This document shows, piece by piece, positions 1 to 11,943 of a stretch of 64,000 nt of DNA. The notes under the pieces were generated by a model, which did not search any database, was not told the DNA's origin, and was given only the letters and a program-made list of their open reading frames with translations. The stretch spans positions 97,381 through 161,380 of the forward strand of contig JAMXBD010002806.1 in assembly GCA_024138025.1 (NCBI GenBank). The letters are read 5' to 3'. The stretch's first letter is position 1. Each line of letters opens with the position of its first letter. Both the position numbers and the translations under genes were made by a program. The stretch comes from Combretum micranthum. Its lineage: Eukaryota; Streptophyta; Magnoliopsida; Myrtales; Combretaceae.

Positions 1-280
1 TGTTTATGGGTTATAGAAGTAGTGAGAAGTGTTGGTGAGGATTGAAGTTGATTTGAGTATTTAAGTTTGAAGTGAAGAGTAGGAGAGGGTTTGATATCAA
101 TGAGGCCGTTTGATGTGTTAAAATGATGTTCAAAGTTGATAGGAATGATTAATGTGGATAGAAGATAATGTATGAAGTTAAATATGTGTTTGAACAGGAT
201 TAAAAGTGTTACAGGTTATAAATTTTCAAAGTGCAAAACAGAGAAATAAACACTTTTCGAACAAGTCTGTTTTTGAGTGT

Positions 281-515
281 ACGCCGACATTTGGTACTTC
301 AATGCTGCCAGCGTACAGGCGCATTGGATGCGAACATAAACCAATTTTTCTAACGCTACTTATAATGCCGTGGCTTTTGTAAAGAAATTGCCAGCGTTTA
401 TTTTCAAATCGTACGTCAGCTACTAGGGTTTCAATGTCGTCGACCTTTAATCGGCGTTGAATGTGAATAAAAGATTTTCTTAACGCCGCCGGCGTATAAT
501 TCTAATGCTGCCGGC
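281..515 (+). repeat. CpG-rich cluster of short palindromic motifs in the LTR
   Basis: Roughly eight variants of a 10-14 nt motif of the type AAYGCYGCCGGCGT recur here, for example GCCGCCGGCGT and GCTGCCGGCGT near 482-518. The matching segment of the 3' LTR (about 7838-8095) has many of the CpG sites changed to TpG or CpA, as expected after cytosine methylation. A2 has a similar cluster on the minus strand (about 12185-12435). A3 has a different GGCC-containing cluster in the equivalent place (about 17100-17230). Confidence 0.6.
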
Positions 516-786
516 GTTCAGCTAAATTTTTCCTGTGTAAATAGGCCGCATATCCCCTGAGTTTTACAAATTCAACCTTCTTCATTTGTCTTTCTTTACT
601 TCATATATAGTCTTCTAATGAATCTATAAGCTATATAACCATGTTTTAGGTATGAATTAAATGATAAAACTATATATCAAGTTCATTGAATCTCCTTGTA
701 TAGTTAAGTAAGGATTATGTTGTATATATATATATATATATATTCTACGCTCAATTATTGATTTGTTTTGATATTTCTTATTTTAG

Positions 787-846
787 TTAAAGGATCTTCA
801 GTTAATTCCCCTTCGAGAGAATATAGTAATACACTATTGGGTATAG
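787..846 (+). other. Predicted internal exon inside the A1 5' LTR
   Basis: A pyrimidine-rich tract ending TTATTTTAG precedes position 787, and a strong plant donor (ATAG|GTACGTAA) follows 846. The 60-nt segment is open in one frame (NSPSREYSNTLL within it), and that frame continues without a break into the downstream exon at 1482. The 3' LTR has the same 60-nt segment with donor ACAG|GTATAA. In the diverged A2 copy the matching segment keeps both splice sites but is 73 nt long, so its frame is shifted. The splicing is inferred, and no start codon was found in this exon or in frame upstream. Confidence 0.45.
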
Positions 847-1481
847 GTACGTAATAGCTTGCTTGTTGCATGCTAGGAATAGGCATTATTAAATTTGACT
901 TAATTCAATTTGATTTAATACTTTGATGAACTGGATGTCTATTACGCTGTTTAATTTGATCTGAGGAGCAGCAAACCTGTTATGATGCAATGACATGTTA
1001 GTTAGGCGCTTAGCCTAAGTCATGATGCAATAGCGATTTGTTTATGGTTAAGCGGATAGCTAATGGAGATAATAGTATCCGAGTAACGTTTGCTTAAACT
1101 TAGGGGGGAAATGTCATGGTTTAGTTCAAAGTTTATGAGGAATTGTGAACTAGATCCATGTTGCGGACTGAGTTTAAGTAGAGTCGGGAACGGCTTTTGA
1201 ACCCTAAATGAAGCTATTTCTTTATAGAATAAATATAGAAGATGTAAGTATTTGGATTGCTTATATCAACCCCCTAAGCAGCTGCTATTACTCAAGACCC
1301 CTAAATTCTCAAAGCGTGATTCCGGGGTTTGAATACCTTACTATTGCTTTGTTAAAAGAAAACTTAACAACATAATGACTTGACCGTTGCTGCATTTCAT
1401 TTGAATTAAGTTTGCTTGACAATTTGTTTTTGTATTTGTTATTGCGTACTGGGCTTTTGGCTCATTTTTGCTACTTTGCAG

Positions 1482-1558
1482 GTATTGAAGATGAGTTGTA
1501 TGATGATATGGGATACAAGTCAGATTTTGAGAGGTTCATGGATGAGTGGGACGAGTAG
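1482..1558 (+). other. Predicted terminal coding exon with acidic C-terminus, A1 5' LTR
   Basis: The acceptor CTACTTTGCAG ends at 1481. The exon reads GT then 24 codons and TAG, with the C-terminus SDFERFMDEWDE-stop. The 3' LTR copy (9058-9134) differs by two residues and ends SDFEKFMDEWDE. The strongly diverged A2 copy (11163-11245, minus) keeps the frame and stop with mostly conservative changes and an in-frame 6-nt length difference. That pattern looks like protein constraint rather than neutral drift. The function is unknown. Confidence 0.55.
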
Positions 1559-1937
1559 GACTTGAATGCCCTTGGATTTAGGAGAAGCTTTTGTTTAAAG
1601 CATAATTCCCTGTATAGGAGGCTTGTTAAATAAGCCTAAGTTGTAAAAGAACTTAAGATCTCTTTAGGTTATCTTTTGTACCAAGAACAACTTGTAATTT
1701 TATAGTGTCTTATATTGACACTAATCCTTGTACATATAATGTATATATGTATGTATTGCTTTTATTAGCAATCTTATTTTGATTAAAAATTGTTTATAAA
1801 GTGTTAGTAGATTTGATCAAACAATTCTCATAAACTGTTAGTTTTAGGACAACCTTACATATAATTTTTAAAATGTTATATGTGGTAGGGACTCGGTAAA
1901 CTAAATATTGGGATTTAGTGGGTCGGGTCTTTACATA

Positions 1938-1949
1938 TGGTATCAGAGC
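1938..1949 (+). other. Primer binding site, tRNA-iMet type
   Basis: TGGTATCAGAGC lies two bases after the 5' LTR end. It is complementary to the 3' end of initiator tRNA-Met, the usual primer of chromoviruses and many plant LTR elements. Confidence 0.95.
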
Positions 1950-2142
1950 CATGTTTATGAAATTGTTTGGTTAAAGAGGAGTGACTTGACTTTAGATGCG
2001 GTGAGTTTAGTCGGATGCGTATAGGACTTGCTCGAATTGTGTATTTTGTTTGAATGCTTATTTTATTCATTAATTATTTTTATGTTGATTTGACATTGTA
2101 AAATTATTATATGTCATATGTATGTTGTATGTTTGTTTAAAG

Positions 2143-3290
2143 ATGGATAGGTCAAGAAGAGTGACTCAACAGTTTATAGAAAGAGAGGGTATGCCACCTC
2201 CTTCTCAGTCTACTATCTCAACTTCTGCATTAGCTAGTATTCCAGGTTCTACTACGACTCCATCACCTGCTTCAGCTTCTACTACACCGAACCCATAGCC
2301 TCCTCAAATGCATGCATATCCAGCTATGCCTCATATGCCTATGGAGATCCGAATAACATGTTTGCTATGTTTCGGGATATGTTTGCAATAGTTCAATAGT
2401 ATCAAAAATGTATCAATAACAACAACAATTTATGCAACAATATAATCCACCAACTGTGAGACAATAACAACATGTACAAATGGAAGACCGGAATGATCAA
2501 GTCAAGTTGCATGATTTGTTAAATTGGTACCTGATTTTGATGGAACTGCTTTGGACCCGACTAGAACTGAAGGTTGGATTGTAGAGCTTGAAAAAGCATT
2601 TGTAGCTTGTGAAGTACCCGAGCATAGGAAAGTTGATTTAGCTATATATATGCTGAAGGGAGATGCATATAATTGGTGGAGATTAAATAGTGAAGGATAT
2701 GCAAGACCAACACCATGGAACAGATTCAAGGAAGCCTTTTTCTTGCAATACATCCCATCTACAGTGAGAGAGCAAATGATATCGAATTGGTTGAATTTGA
2801 GGCAAGGGAATAAAACTGTTGAAGAATATCATGCAGAGTATTGTAGGTTGCTTCGATTTGCTAGCACAAATTACAATGATGAGAGCATGAAGGTTCAAAA
2901 TTTCCAAGATGGCTTGAACATAGAAATCAAGAGTGAAGTCAAGAAGTTCATGTTATCAACACTGTTCGAAGTGGTAATCAAAGCGAAGTTAGTGGAACAA
3001 ATTATAAAAGAGAATAGAGCCCAGAGAGATAGACATGCTACATTTATGGGCAAGAGATCAATTACCTCATACACTCCTTATTCAAGATTTGGCAATGTTA
3101 ACAAAGGTAAGTGACCATTTGTAGGGGAAGAAACCAAATTTCGGACAAGTGACAAAGACTCCTATTTCTTTCATTCCATATGATAAGAGATGCCTTATAT
3201 GTTTTGGGCCCCTTGAATCAGTTCAATGTAAATGAACCCTAGAGTGCTTTACATGTGGGAAAGTAGGTCATAAAGCCTCTGAGTGTCCTG
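2143..3290 (+). pseudogene. gag: gag pseudogene of A1 with CCHC zinc knuckle
   Basis: An ATG at 2143 opens a serine/threonine/proline-rich N-terminal region that meets a stop near 2297. The frame then stays open from 2524 to 3114, covering the Retrotrans_gag domain; hallmarks are DAYNWWR, FLQYIPSTVREQ and TVEEYHAEYCRLLRFA. A complete CX2CX4HX4C zinc knuckle (CFTCGKVGHKASEC) lies at 3245-3286 in another frame. The product would be the capsid/nucleocapsid polyprotein. In-frame stops and at least one frameshift make it a pseudogene. Confidence 0.9.
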
Positions 3291-3379
3291 ATCCTAAATT
3301 GAAGCCTATTTCCTGTGCTCAATGACAATAGACATCATGTAACTAATTGTAAAGAAAAAAATAAGAATGAATGACCAAA

Positions 3380-6300
3380 TTTTGGAAAAGGAATGTCGGT
3401 TGCTTGACTGTTTGCTTTGCAACAGTATAGAGAGCTCCTGCAGTTGATACACTGGCAAGTACTATATAGATTGCAAATCATCCTACATACATTTTGATTG
3501 ATACTGGTGCCACTCATGCATGTATTGCTGAAAGTTTTTTGAATGAGTGTGTTATGTCTTCTAAAATGCTGTATGATAGAATCATGAATATTAATATTCC
3601 TTTTGAATGCAATCGAAAGAACCATGTGTTTGTAAGAACGTTGATGTTGTGATTTCTAATAAAAGCATGCTTATAGATATGTTAGTTTTGCCTTTGTTGA
3701 TTTTGATGTTATCCTTAGAATGAATTGGTTAAACCTTTATAAAGCTGCAATAGATTGTAGTGAGGCGGAGATGAGTTTTGAGTTGGAGAATAGGAAATTG
3801 TGGTATCTTTTAGAGATGAAGAGACTTAAGAGCATGTATACAAGGGAGTTGTGGTAAATAATGTGGGCATGGAGATTGGTAGTAAAGACCTTAGAGTTGA
3901 TATGGTGCTAGTAGTGAAAGAATTTATTGATGTTTTTCCTGAAGAATTACAATCTACCATGATAGAGAGATTGAATTTGGCATTGACTTGGTACCAGGAA
4001 CATCACCAATATTTAAAGCTCCATATCGATTGTCTCCTATAGAATTGAAAAGCTGAAAAGTCAGTTAGAAGAATTGCAAAAATTGGAATTTATACGTCCG
4101 AGTATCTCACCTTGGGGTGCTCCAGTGCTATTTTGAAGAAGAGGGATGGAAGCTTAAGATTGTGTGGATTATAGAGAGCTAAATCAGGTTACGATCAAGA
4201 ACAAGTACCTCTTCCCCGAATTGACGACTTATTTGATCAATTGAGAGATGCTGCATTATTTTCCAAAATAGATTTGAGATCCGGATACCATCAACTCAAG
4301 ATAAAGCCACAAGATATTTTGAAGACAGCTTTCCGAATAAGATACACATTTTGAGTTTATGGTTATGCTTTCGGTTTAACAAATGCCCCAACAACCTTTA
4401 TAGATCTAATGAACAGGGTGTTCAAGGATTATCTAGATCAATTTGTAATTGCTTTCATTGATGACATGCTAGTGTATTCAAAGAATGAGGAAGAACATGA
4501 AAAGCATTTGAAAGTTGTCTTACAAAGGTTAAGAGAACGGAAGCTTCATGTAAAATTTAGCAAGTGCAAATTTTAGTTTAGGAAGTTGCTTTCCTAGGTC
4601 ATATTTTTACCAAAGAAGGAATATCTGTTGATCCAAAAAGATTAAAGCGGTTTTAGAGTGGCCATAACCTACAAATGTTATGAAAGTACGAAGTTTTCTA
4701 GGTTTGGCAAGTAATTATAGAAGATTTGTCTAAGGATTTTCCAAAATTGCTTCACCATTAACCAAGTTCACAAAGAAGTATGTAAAGTTTGAATGGGTTG
4801 GAGATTGTGATAGAAGTTTTCAGGAGTTAAAGGAGCAGTTAATTTCTGCACTGATTTTAGCACTTCCAGTCAGTGGAAAGGAATTTGTAATTTACAACGA
4901 TGCTTCACTTCAAGGACTAGGATGCGTTCTTATGCAAGATGAGCGAGTAATAGCTTATGCCTCTAGATAATTGAAGCCTCATGAAACAAATTATCTGATT
5001 CATGATGTGGAACTTGCTGTAGTGATATTAGCATTGAAGCTTTGGAGACATTACTTGTTTGGTGAAAGGTGTAAGATATTCACCGATCACAAGAGTTTGA
5101 AATACATTTTCACCCAAAAAGAATTGAATATGCAACAGTGAAGATGGTTGGAGCTAATAAAGGATTACGAGGTTGAGATTTTATACCATCCGGGGAAAGC
5201 CAATGTGGTGGCTGATGCGCTGAATATAAAGAAACAATTGAATATAGCGACTACGATTACAAGCTAGAAAGTGTTGTAAGAAGATCTTCAGAGAATGAAT
5301 ATTGAAATAACACTGGAAAAATTTGAAGTATTGTTAATGAACTTAACTATACAACCGACGATTCTTGATCAAATCAAGCAAGGACAAAAAGAAGAGCGAG
5401 AGTGCCAAAGATTGAGAAGTGAAATAAGTGAAGGAAAGAGAGAATATATGGGAATTGATGATGAAGGTGTTATAAGGTTCAAGGATAGAATTTATGTACT
5501 AGAGGTTTATGAATTAAGAAAACAAATTATGAAAGAAGCTCATTCCTCTTCATATTCAATTCACCTTAGAAACACAAAGATGTATCAAGACTTGAAGCAA
5601 CATTTTTGGTGAGACGAAATGAAGAAGGATATTGCAAGATTTGTTTCTAAATGTTTAGTATGTCAACAAGTGAAGATTAAGCATCAACAACCTAGAGGAG
5701 AATTGCAACCATTAAGGATTCCAAAATGGAAGTGGGATGAGATAACTATGGATTTTGCGACAACTTTACCAAAAACTATAGCCAAGAATGAGATGGTTTG
5801 GATCGTGGTAGATCGGTCAACGAAATTGACATATTTTATTCCACTACAAGTTGGGTGTTCATTAGAAAAGTTGGCTCAGATTTATATCCAAGACATAGTG
5901 CGGTTACACAGTGTACCGGTGACTATCACTTCTGACCGAGATACGAGATTTGTTAGTCGATTTTGGAGAAGTCTTCATGAAGCTCTTGGAACAAAGTTAC
6001 AGTTCAGTACAACATTCCATTCACAAACTGACGGTCAATCGGAAAGGACAATATAGATTCTTGAAGATATGCTTAGAGCTTGTGCCTTAGACTTTGGAAG
6101 GAATTGGGATGAACACTTACCCCTATTTGAGTTTGCATACAATAATAGCTATCAGACAACGATTCAAATGGCTCCATATGAATCTTTGTATGGGGAAAAC
6201 GTAGATCTCCTTTCCATTGGGACGAAGAGGGCGAGAGAGCGTTAATTGGTCCTGATCTGGTACAACAAGCAATTGATAAAGTTCAAATGATCAAACAGAG

Positions 6301-6757
6301 ATTAAACAGCTCAAGACCGTTATAAAAGTTATGCACTTGAGAAGAAGACCTTTAAGTTTGAACTTAGAGATCATGTATTTCTCAAGATATCCCGACAAAA
6401 GGAGTTTTTAGATTTTGAGTAAGGAGCAAATTGAACCCAAGATATATTGGACCATATGAGGTTATGGAACGAATAGGACCAACAGCTTACAGATTAGCTT
6501 TACCACTAAGTCTATCAGGTGTTCATGACATCTTTCATGTGTCTCAACTTAGAAAATGAATATATGATCTCGACGCTATATTGGATACAAATCAGCCAGA
6601 GATACTACCAGATTTGACTACTAAGGAGAAACCAATCAAAATTTTAGGCAAAATGGACAAAGAATTGAGAAACAAAGTGATACTGATGGTAAAAGTCCAA
6701 TGGAGTAATCAATTTGAGAGAGAAGTGATTTGGGAAGTAGAAAGTGTGATGAGATAG
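3380..6757 (+). pseudogene. pol: pol pseudogene of A1 (PR, RT, RNase H, IN, chromodomain)
   Basis: The domains occur in order. The aspartic protease has DTGA at 3500-3511. The reverse transcriptase runs about 4050-4720, with [20 protein letters not shown] and the catalytic FIDD at 4454-4465. RNase H follows with YASR and HYLFGER-like motifs to about 5270. Integrase runs from about 5500 to 6250, with a zinc-binding CLVCQ near 5650, a DDE core (DEITMDF, SDRDTRF) and an SQTDGQSERT end. The chromodomain-like tail (KVQW, VIWEVESVMR, stop at 6755-6757) is the mark of chromoviruses. Many frameshifts and stops are present, so no complete polyprotein can be made. Confidence 0.92.
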
Positions 6758-6810
6758 AACTACCCTAAACTCTTTGGAGACTTGTGGTAAGTTAAGTTTT
6801 GGGGACGAAA

Positions 6811-6830
6811 CTTCTTGAAGGAAGGAAAAA
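6811..6830 (+). other. Polypurine tract of A1
   Basis: A purine-rich stretch (GAAGGAAGGAAAAA) lies directly before the 3' LTR and after GGGGACGAAACTTCTT, a sequence typical of the end of chromovirus internal regions. It would prime plus-strand DNA synthesis. Confidence 0.75.
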
Positions 6831-9508
6831 TAAAATAACCTAATTTATTCAATAATTAAATTTTCATGTAAATATAATATTAGTTCTAAATATTAAGTTT
6901 GAAGTAATTTTAATATATGAAAAAGAACGTGTAGAAATAGGTTTGATATACTATATTTATTAATGCAAATTATTGATATATGTGTATATATGTGATAAGA
7001 TTAATGCTAATGTTTTATGTATATTAATGTGTTTATTATAATTAATGTTTGTGTCTCTTATGAATTAATATATATGTGTTATGCTTAAATTTATTAAAAC
7101 AACTTTTGAAATGCCTAACAATTTGTTAACATAATTTTTCAAGAAGTTAAGCCCATTTTCAAGCTCAAATTAAATTCAAATTAGCTCCAAATTAAACCTA
7201 ACTCATATATACACAAAAAGTCAAACTTATCATAAGTCTCAAATTTGATCAAATAGACTCTCTTTTGGCAGCCCACAAAATTTGTACGAATTTTCTACTT
7301 TTCTTTTCTTTCTTTGTTCCTTCTTTCTTCAAAACATAAGCTCTAAACCTTAGCAAAAAACAAGCTCTTGGATTCGACAAATTCTCCAAGCCAAAGCCTC
7401 TTCATGTAAGTTAATGCAAGTATATACTCTTTGTTTATTTTTTGTCCTTGTAATATAGATATAGAATCCATGTTAGGATGAGTTTATTGTCATATGACTT
7501 TAAATGGTTTTATGTATTGATAAATGTTAGGTTGTGTTTTATTATTATATGAAATTGTTTATAGGTTATGGGAGTAGTGAAAAATGTTGGTAAGGATTGA
7601 AGTTGATTTAAGTAGTTAAGTTTGAAGTGAAGAGTAGGAGAGGGTTTGATATAAATGAGGTAGTTTGATGTGTTAAAATGATGTTCAAAGTTGCTAGGAA
7701 TGATTAATGTGGATAGAAGATAGTGTATGAAGTTAAATATGTGTTTGAAGAAGAATTAAAAGTGTTGTAGGTCATAAATTTTTAAAGTGCAAAACAGGGA
7801 AAATAAACACTTTTCGAACAAGTCTGTTTTTTAGTGTACACCGGTATTTGGTACTTCAATGCCACCTGCGTATAGGCGGTGTTGGATGTGAACAGAACCA
7901 ATTTTTCTAATGCTGCTTATAACACCGCTGACTTTTGTAAAGAAATTGGCCAGCGTTTATTTTTCAAATCATATGTTGGCTATTAGGGTTTCAACACTGC
8001 CGGCCTTTAATCGGCATTTAATGCGAATAGAATTGATTTTCTTAACATTGGGATTAACACCATCGGTGTATAATTCCAACGCTACCGGCATTCAGCTCAA
8101 TTTTTCCTGTGTAAATAGGCTGTGTATCCCTGAGTTTTACAAATTTAACTTTCAATTGTCTTTCTTTACTTCATATATGGTCTTCTAATGAATCTATAAG
8201 CTATATGACCATGTTTTATGTATGAATTAAATGATAAAACTATATATTAAGTTCATTGAATCTTCTTGTATAGTTAACTTAGGATTGTGTTGTATATATA
8301 TTATATGTTCGATTATTGATTTTTTTTTATTTCTTATTTCAGTTAAAAGTTCTTCAGTTAATTCCCCTTCGAGAGAATATAGTAATACACTATTGGGAAC
8401 AGGTATAATAGCTTGCTTGTTGTATGCTAGGAATAGGCATTATTGAATTTGACTTAATTTAATTTGATTTAATATTTTGATGAACTAGATGTCTATTACG
8501 TTGTTTAATCTGGTCCGAAGAGCAGCAAAGCTTTCATGATGTAATGACATGTAGTTAGGTGCTTAACCTAAGTCATGATGTAATGGACTTTATCATGATG
8601 CAATGGTACGCTATGATGTAATAGCGATTTGTTTATGGTTAAGCGGATAGCTGATGGGGATAATAGTATCCGAGTAACGTTTGCTTAAACTTAGGAGGAA
8701 ATGTCATGGTTAGTTCAAAGTTTATGGAGACTTGTGAACTAGATCCATATTATGGACTGAGTTTAAGTAGAGTCGAGCAACGTCTTTTGAACCCTAAATA
8801 AAGCTATTTCTTATGGAATAGACATAGAGATGTAAGTATTTAGATTGCTTATATGACCTCCTAAGCAGCTGCTGTTACTTAGGACTCCTAAATTCCCAGA
8901 GCATGATTCCGGGGTTTGAATACCCTACTGTTGCTTTGTTAAAAGAAAACTTAACAACATAATGACTTGACAATTGATACATTTCATTTGAATTAAGTTT
9001 GCTTGACAATTTGTTTTTGTATTTGTTATTGCAAGGCTTACTTTTGCTGCTTCGCAGGTATTGAAGATGAGTTGTATGATGATATGGGATACGGGTCAGA
9101 TTTTGAGAAGTTCATGGACGAGTGGGATGAGTAGGACTCGAATGCCCTTAGATTTGGGAGAAGCTTTTGTTTAAAGCATAATTCTCTGTATAGGAGACTT
9201 ATTAAATAAGCCTAAGTTGTAAAAGACCTTAAGATCTCTTTAGGTTATCTTTTGTACCATGACAACTTGTAATCTTGTAGTGTCTTATATTGACACTAAT
9301 TTTTGTACATATAATGTATATATGTATGGATTGCTTTTATTAGCAATCTTCTTTTGTTTAAAAATTGTTTATAAAGTGTTAGTAGATTTGATTAAACAAT
9401 TCTCATAAACTGTTAGTTTTAGGAACCTTACATATAATTTGAAAATGTTATATGTGGTTAGGGACTCGACACACTAAATCTCGGGATTTAGTAGGTCGGG
9501 TCTTTACA
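6831..9508 (+). repeat. 3' LTR of A1
   Basis: It starts at TAAAATAACC, where the canonical TG seems mutated, and ends CTTTACA, matching the end of the 5' LTR. Length is about 2.68 kb. A pyrimidine-rich leader segment at about 7290-7405 ends at a donor-like CAT|GTAAGTTA. The exon-like segments at 8343-8402 and 9058-9134 match those of the 5' LTR. A TATA-like sequence is possible near 7204, but I am not sure of it. The start boundary may be off by a few bases. Confidence 0.88.
9058..9134 (+). other. Predicted terminal coding exon with acidic C-terminus, A1 3' LTR
   Basis: The acceptor GCTTCGCAG ends at 9057, and the exon has the same 77-nt length and TAG stop as the copy at 1482. The upstream segment 8343-8402 (60 nt, donor ACAG|GTATAA) joins in the same phase. 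A1's two LTRs were identical at insertion, so this copy is not independent evidence of constraint. Confidence 0.5.
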
Positions 9509-11162
9509 TGTATGTATGATTTCCATAGTGTTGTCTTAACCTTGATTTTTAAACAAAACAAATTGTCTTTAAGAGTTTTAAAAGACGAAAACTTTGAAAT
9601 TTTTCCTTTTTATGTTGCTAGGAGGAAAACTTTAAAAAAATTCTTAGATTATATAAATGAGTGTTTTCTTATTATAATTTCATTTCTTAACTTTTCAAAG
9701 ATAAATTTAATTATTTAAAAACTTAATTTTCTTGAGATACCTACCAATTTTTATTTTCTAGTGGTTGAAAATTAAGTTTCCAAAATTTTTTTCTAGCGTG
9801 GTTGATGACTTGTAATGTTTTAATTTTATTACATGTATATTTCTCTTTATGATTTATTCTTTACTTCTTGATGATTAAATTTATCATCTTTAAAATTTTT
9901 TTCTTTGAAATTTTATTTATCTAAGTGGGCTTATAATCTAGTGAGTTAATTTTATTTTAACGTTGAAAACTTGTCTAGTTCTTAATATTTGTTATAAAGA
10001 CGGTAAAAAAAGTTTCTTATGAATAAGTTTTTATGAGAAATTTGTATAACAAAGAGTCATTAGTTTTAAGTTCTAAACTAAAGATTTAATGTTAAAATTT
10101 TGAAAAGTATGTGTATCTACTTTAGTTAAATTCTTGAAGAATTCTTTATTACTAATACTTTAAAATTTATGATTAACTTGTCTAAACTTTTGAAAAGAAT
10201 TTATTAAAACAATGCTTAGATCTTTTTGAAAAATCCTATGTTAAGTGATAAGAAATTTAGTTTAGTGTTCTTTACTAAAAAAAGAACTCAATTTTATATT
10301 TATTAAGATAACAACATTCCAATCATTCATGAATATGATTAGTAGCAATAAAAAAGATAAGAATAATACATAAAAATATAAAAAGAAATATAATAAGCAA
10401 ATAAGCATAACAATGTGGTTAAGTATTTGGAGCCTTAACTTTATCAAGCTTCCCAAGACTAAGAATAGACTAGTCCAAAAGAAAAGAAAAGAAAGAAGGG
10501 GGAAAATTCATAGTAATAAGAGCAATAATAATAAGAGCATGTTATTGAGAATTTAGTGAGCATTTAGGCTCGAAGAAATATAGATACACATATACATATA
10601 ATATATATAAAGTTAGATTAGAGCAATAATAATATAACAACATAATAACAATAATATAATGGGAGTTTAGGCAAGAATAAGAATAAAATGAAATATTGTT
10701 GCTTTCATAACTTTATAGGTTTAGGAAACATACACTATGATCATGCTAAGTTACATGATATGAATGATAAATATTAGAAATTTTACCTAAGTTATGTGTA
10801 AAGACCCAGACTCATTCCTATAGTTAAAATAGGTGAATCTAGATTCCCAACTACATATAACCTGCAATATTATATGTCAGGTTGTTTACCAAGATCAGTT
10901 TGGATATTTGTTTACTTAAATATCTTATGAGAACTAATTTTAAGAACTATTGACCTATAAGACTTTTTATATTAAAAAAAACCATAACAGTTACATATAA
11001 GTTGTAAATTCATTATAAACATACATACATATAGATATTACAGACCAAGGCTTATAAGCATGCCATTTACAAGATACATGTGTTTAGCAAAAACTTTCAT
11101 AACTATTACATACACCTTCCAACTATACTACTACGAAAATTCCATCAAAGTCAAGGTCATTT

Positions 11163-11245
11163 CTAATCATCCCAATCGTCTAGGAAGTCCTCAAAATCTG
11201 TCTCGTGCCCTATATTGGTGTAGAACTCATCATGGTCATCAATAC
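11163..11245 (-). other. Predicted terminal coding exon with acidic C-terminus, A2
   Basis: Read on the minus strand, an acceptor (CATATTTTAG) precedes 11245. The exon has GT plus 26 codons and a TAG stop, ending TDFEDFLDDWDD-stop. Compared with A1 it keeps DF, E, F, D, W and D and the stop. Most changes are third-base or D/E, M/L and M/I swaps, and the only length change is 6 nt. The upstream exon (11871-11943, minus) keeps both splice sites, but at 73 nt it is out of frame in this copy. Confidence 0.55.
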
Positions 11246-11870
11246 CTAAAATATGAAATAATGACCAAAGGCCCAGTACGCAAGTAACGAAAACAAAAGC
11301 GAGTGACATACAAGCTTAAACTATATGCAAATGCAACATCCATTAAGTTATTAGGAAATCTTTAATTAGTTAAACAGCATTGGAGTATTCAAACTCCAGA
11401 CAACAATGATACAGGGGGTCCTGAGTAACGATCTCGACGCTCAGGGGGTTGATATAAGTTATTCAGGGACTTGTATCTCTAGATGATATATCCATGAATG
11501 AAAAAGTAGCTTCCTCTAGGGTTTTTAGCCGTTTCACAATTTTACTTTAACTCAATTCATAATATCACGTAATTGAAATGTTCAATAAATAATGAATTAA
11601 ATCATATTATTTCTCTTTAAGAATAAGCAAATGTTATACCGATACCAATAACCCTATCAACTACCGCCTAGCACTTATAAAGTTTTACAATAAAGACAGG
11701 TGTGGCCTAAGCACTGAACTACATGACCCAATCTAAGCAAGGTGTCGCTCCTTGAACAGATTTAACAGCATAATAGATAATCAATTTCAATCAATTTAAG
11801 TTTTATCTTAAATTAAAGTGAATTTAGTCATGCCTATCTTAGGCAAGAAATCAAACATATTACTACATAC

Positions 11871-11943
11871 CTGTGCTATGAAGAGTACCAATAAAAGCAC
11901 TCAAATGAAGATCAGTAGAGGAACTCAAAGGAGTATTTATCAC
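11871..11943 (-). other. Predicted internal exon in solo LTR A2
   Basis: On the minus strand the acceptor TTGTAGCAG comes before 11943 and the donor CACAG|GTATGTAG after 11871, matching the splice sites at 787-846 of A1. At 73 nt versus 60 nt, it cannot carry the A1 frame into the next exon. Either this copy has decayed, a base was miscalled, or the true junction differs. Confidence 0.35.

Larger units (their letters stand above)
1..1935 (+). repeat. 5' LTR of A1 (partial, about 726 bp missing)
   Basis: Position 1 aligns with 7557 in the 3' LTR, and the alignment runs to the shared end GGGTCTTTACA at 1935. The LTR contains a cluster of CpG-rich motifs (281-515), a TA microsatellite (about 722-743), and two exon-like segments bounded by splice consensus (787-846 and 1482-1558, listed separately). 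The part between the cluster and the LTR end includes sequence shared with A2 and A3, which places all three in one family. Confidence 0.92.
1..9508 (+). mobile_element. Ty3/gypsy Tekay-like chromovirus A1, left end cut by window
   Basis: The order is 5' LTR (partial), tRNA-Met primer site, gag, protease, reverse transcriptase/RNase H, integrase, chromodomain-like tail, purine tract and 3' LTR, which is the Ty3/gypsy order. The C-terminal chromodomain-like segment after integrase and the long LTRs (3' copy about 2.7 kb) point to the Tekay group of chromoviruses. The LTRs differ at about 11 of the first ~117 aligned positions by eye, and the coding regions carry many stops and frameshifts, so the element is old and inactive. 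It lies inside the minus-strand X0 LTR, whose sequence resumes at 9509. The duplicated target site cannot be checked because the left end is outside the window. Confidence 0.9.

Noticed and set aside
8231..8446. 71-codon frame in the A1 3' LTR as a stand-alone gene
   Set aside because: It runs through the predicted exon 8343-8402 but continues over the donor into intron sequence. Only the exon part has support.
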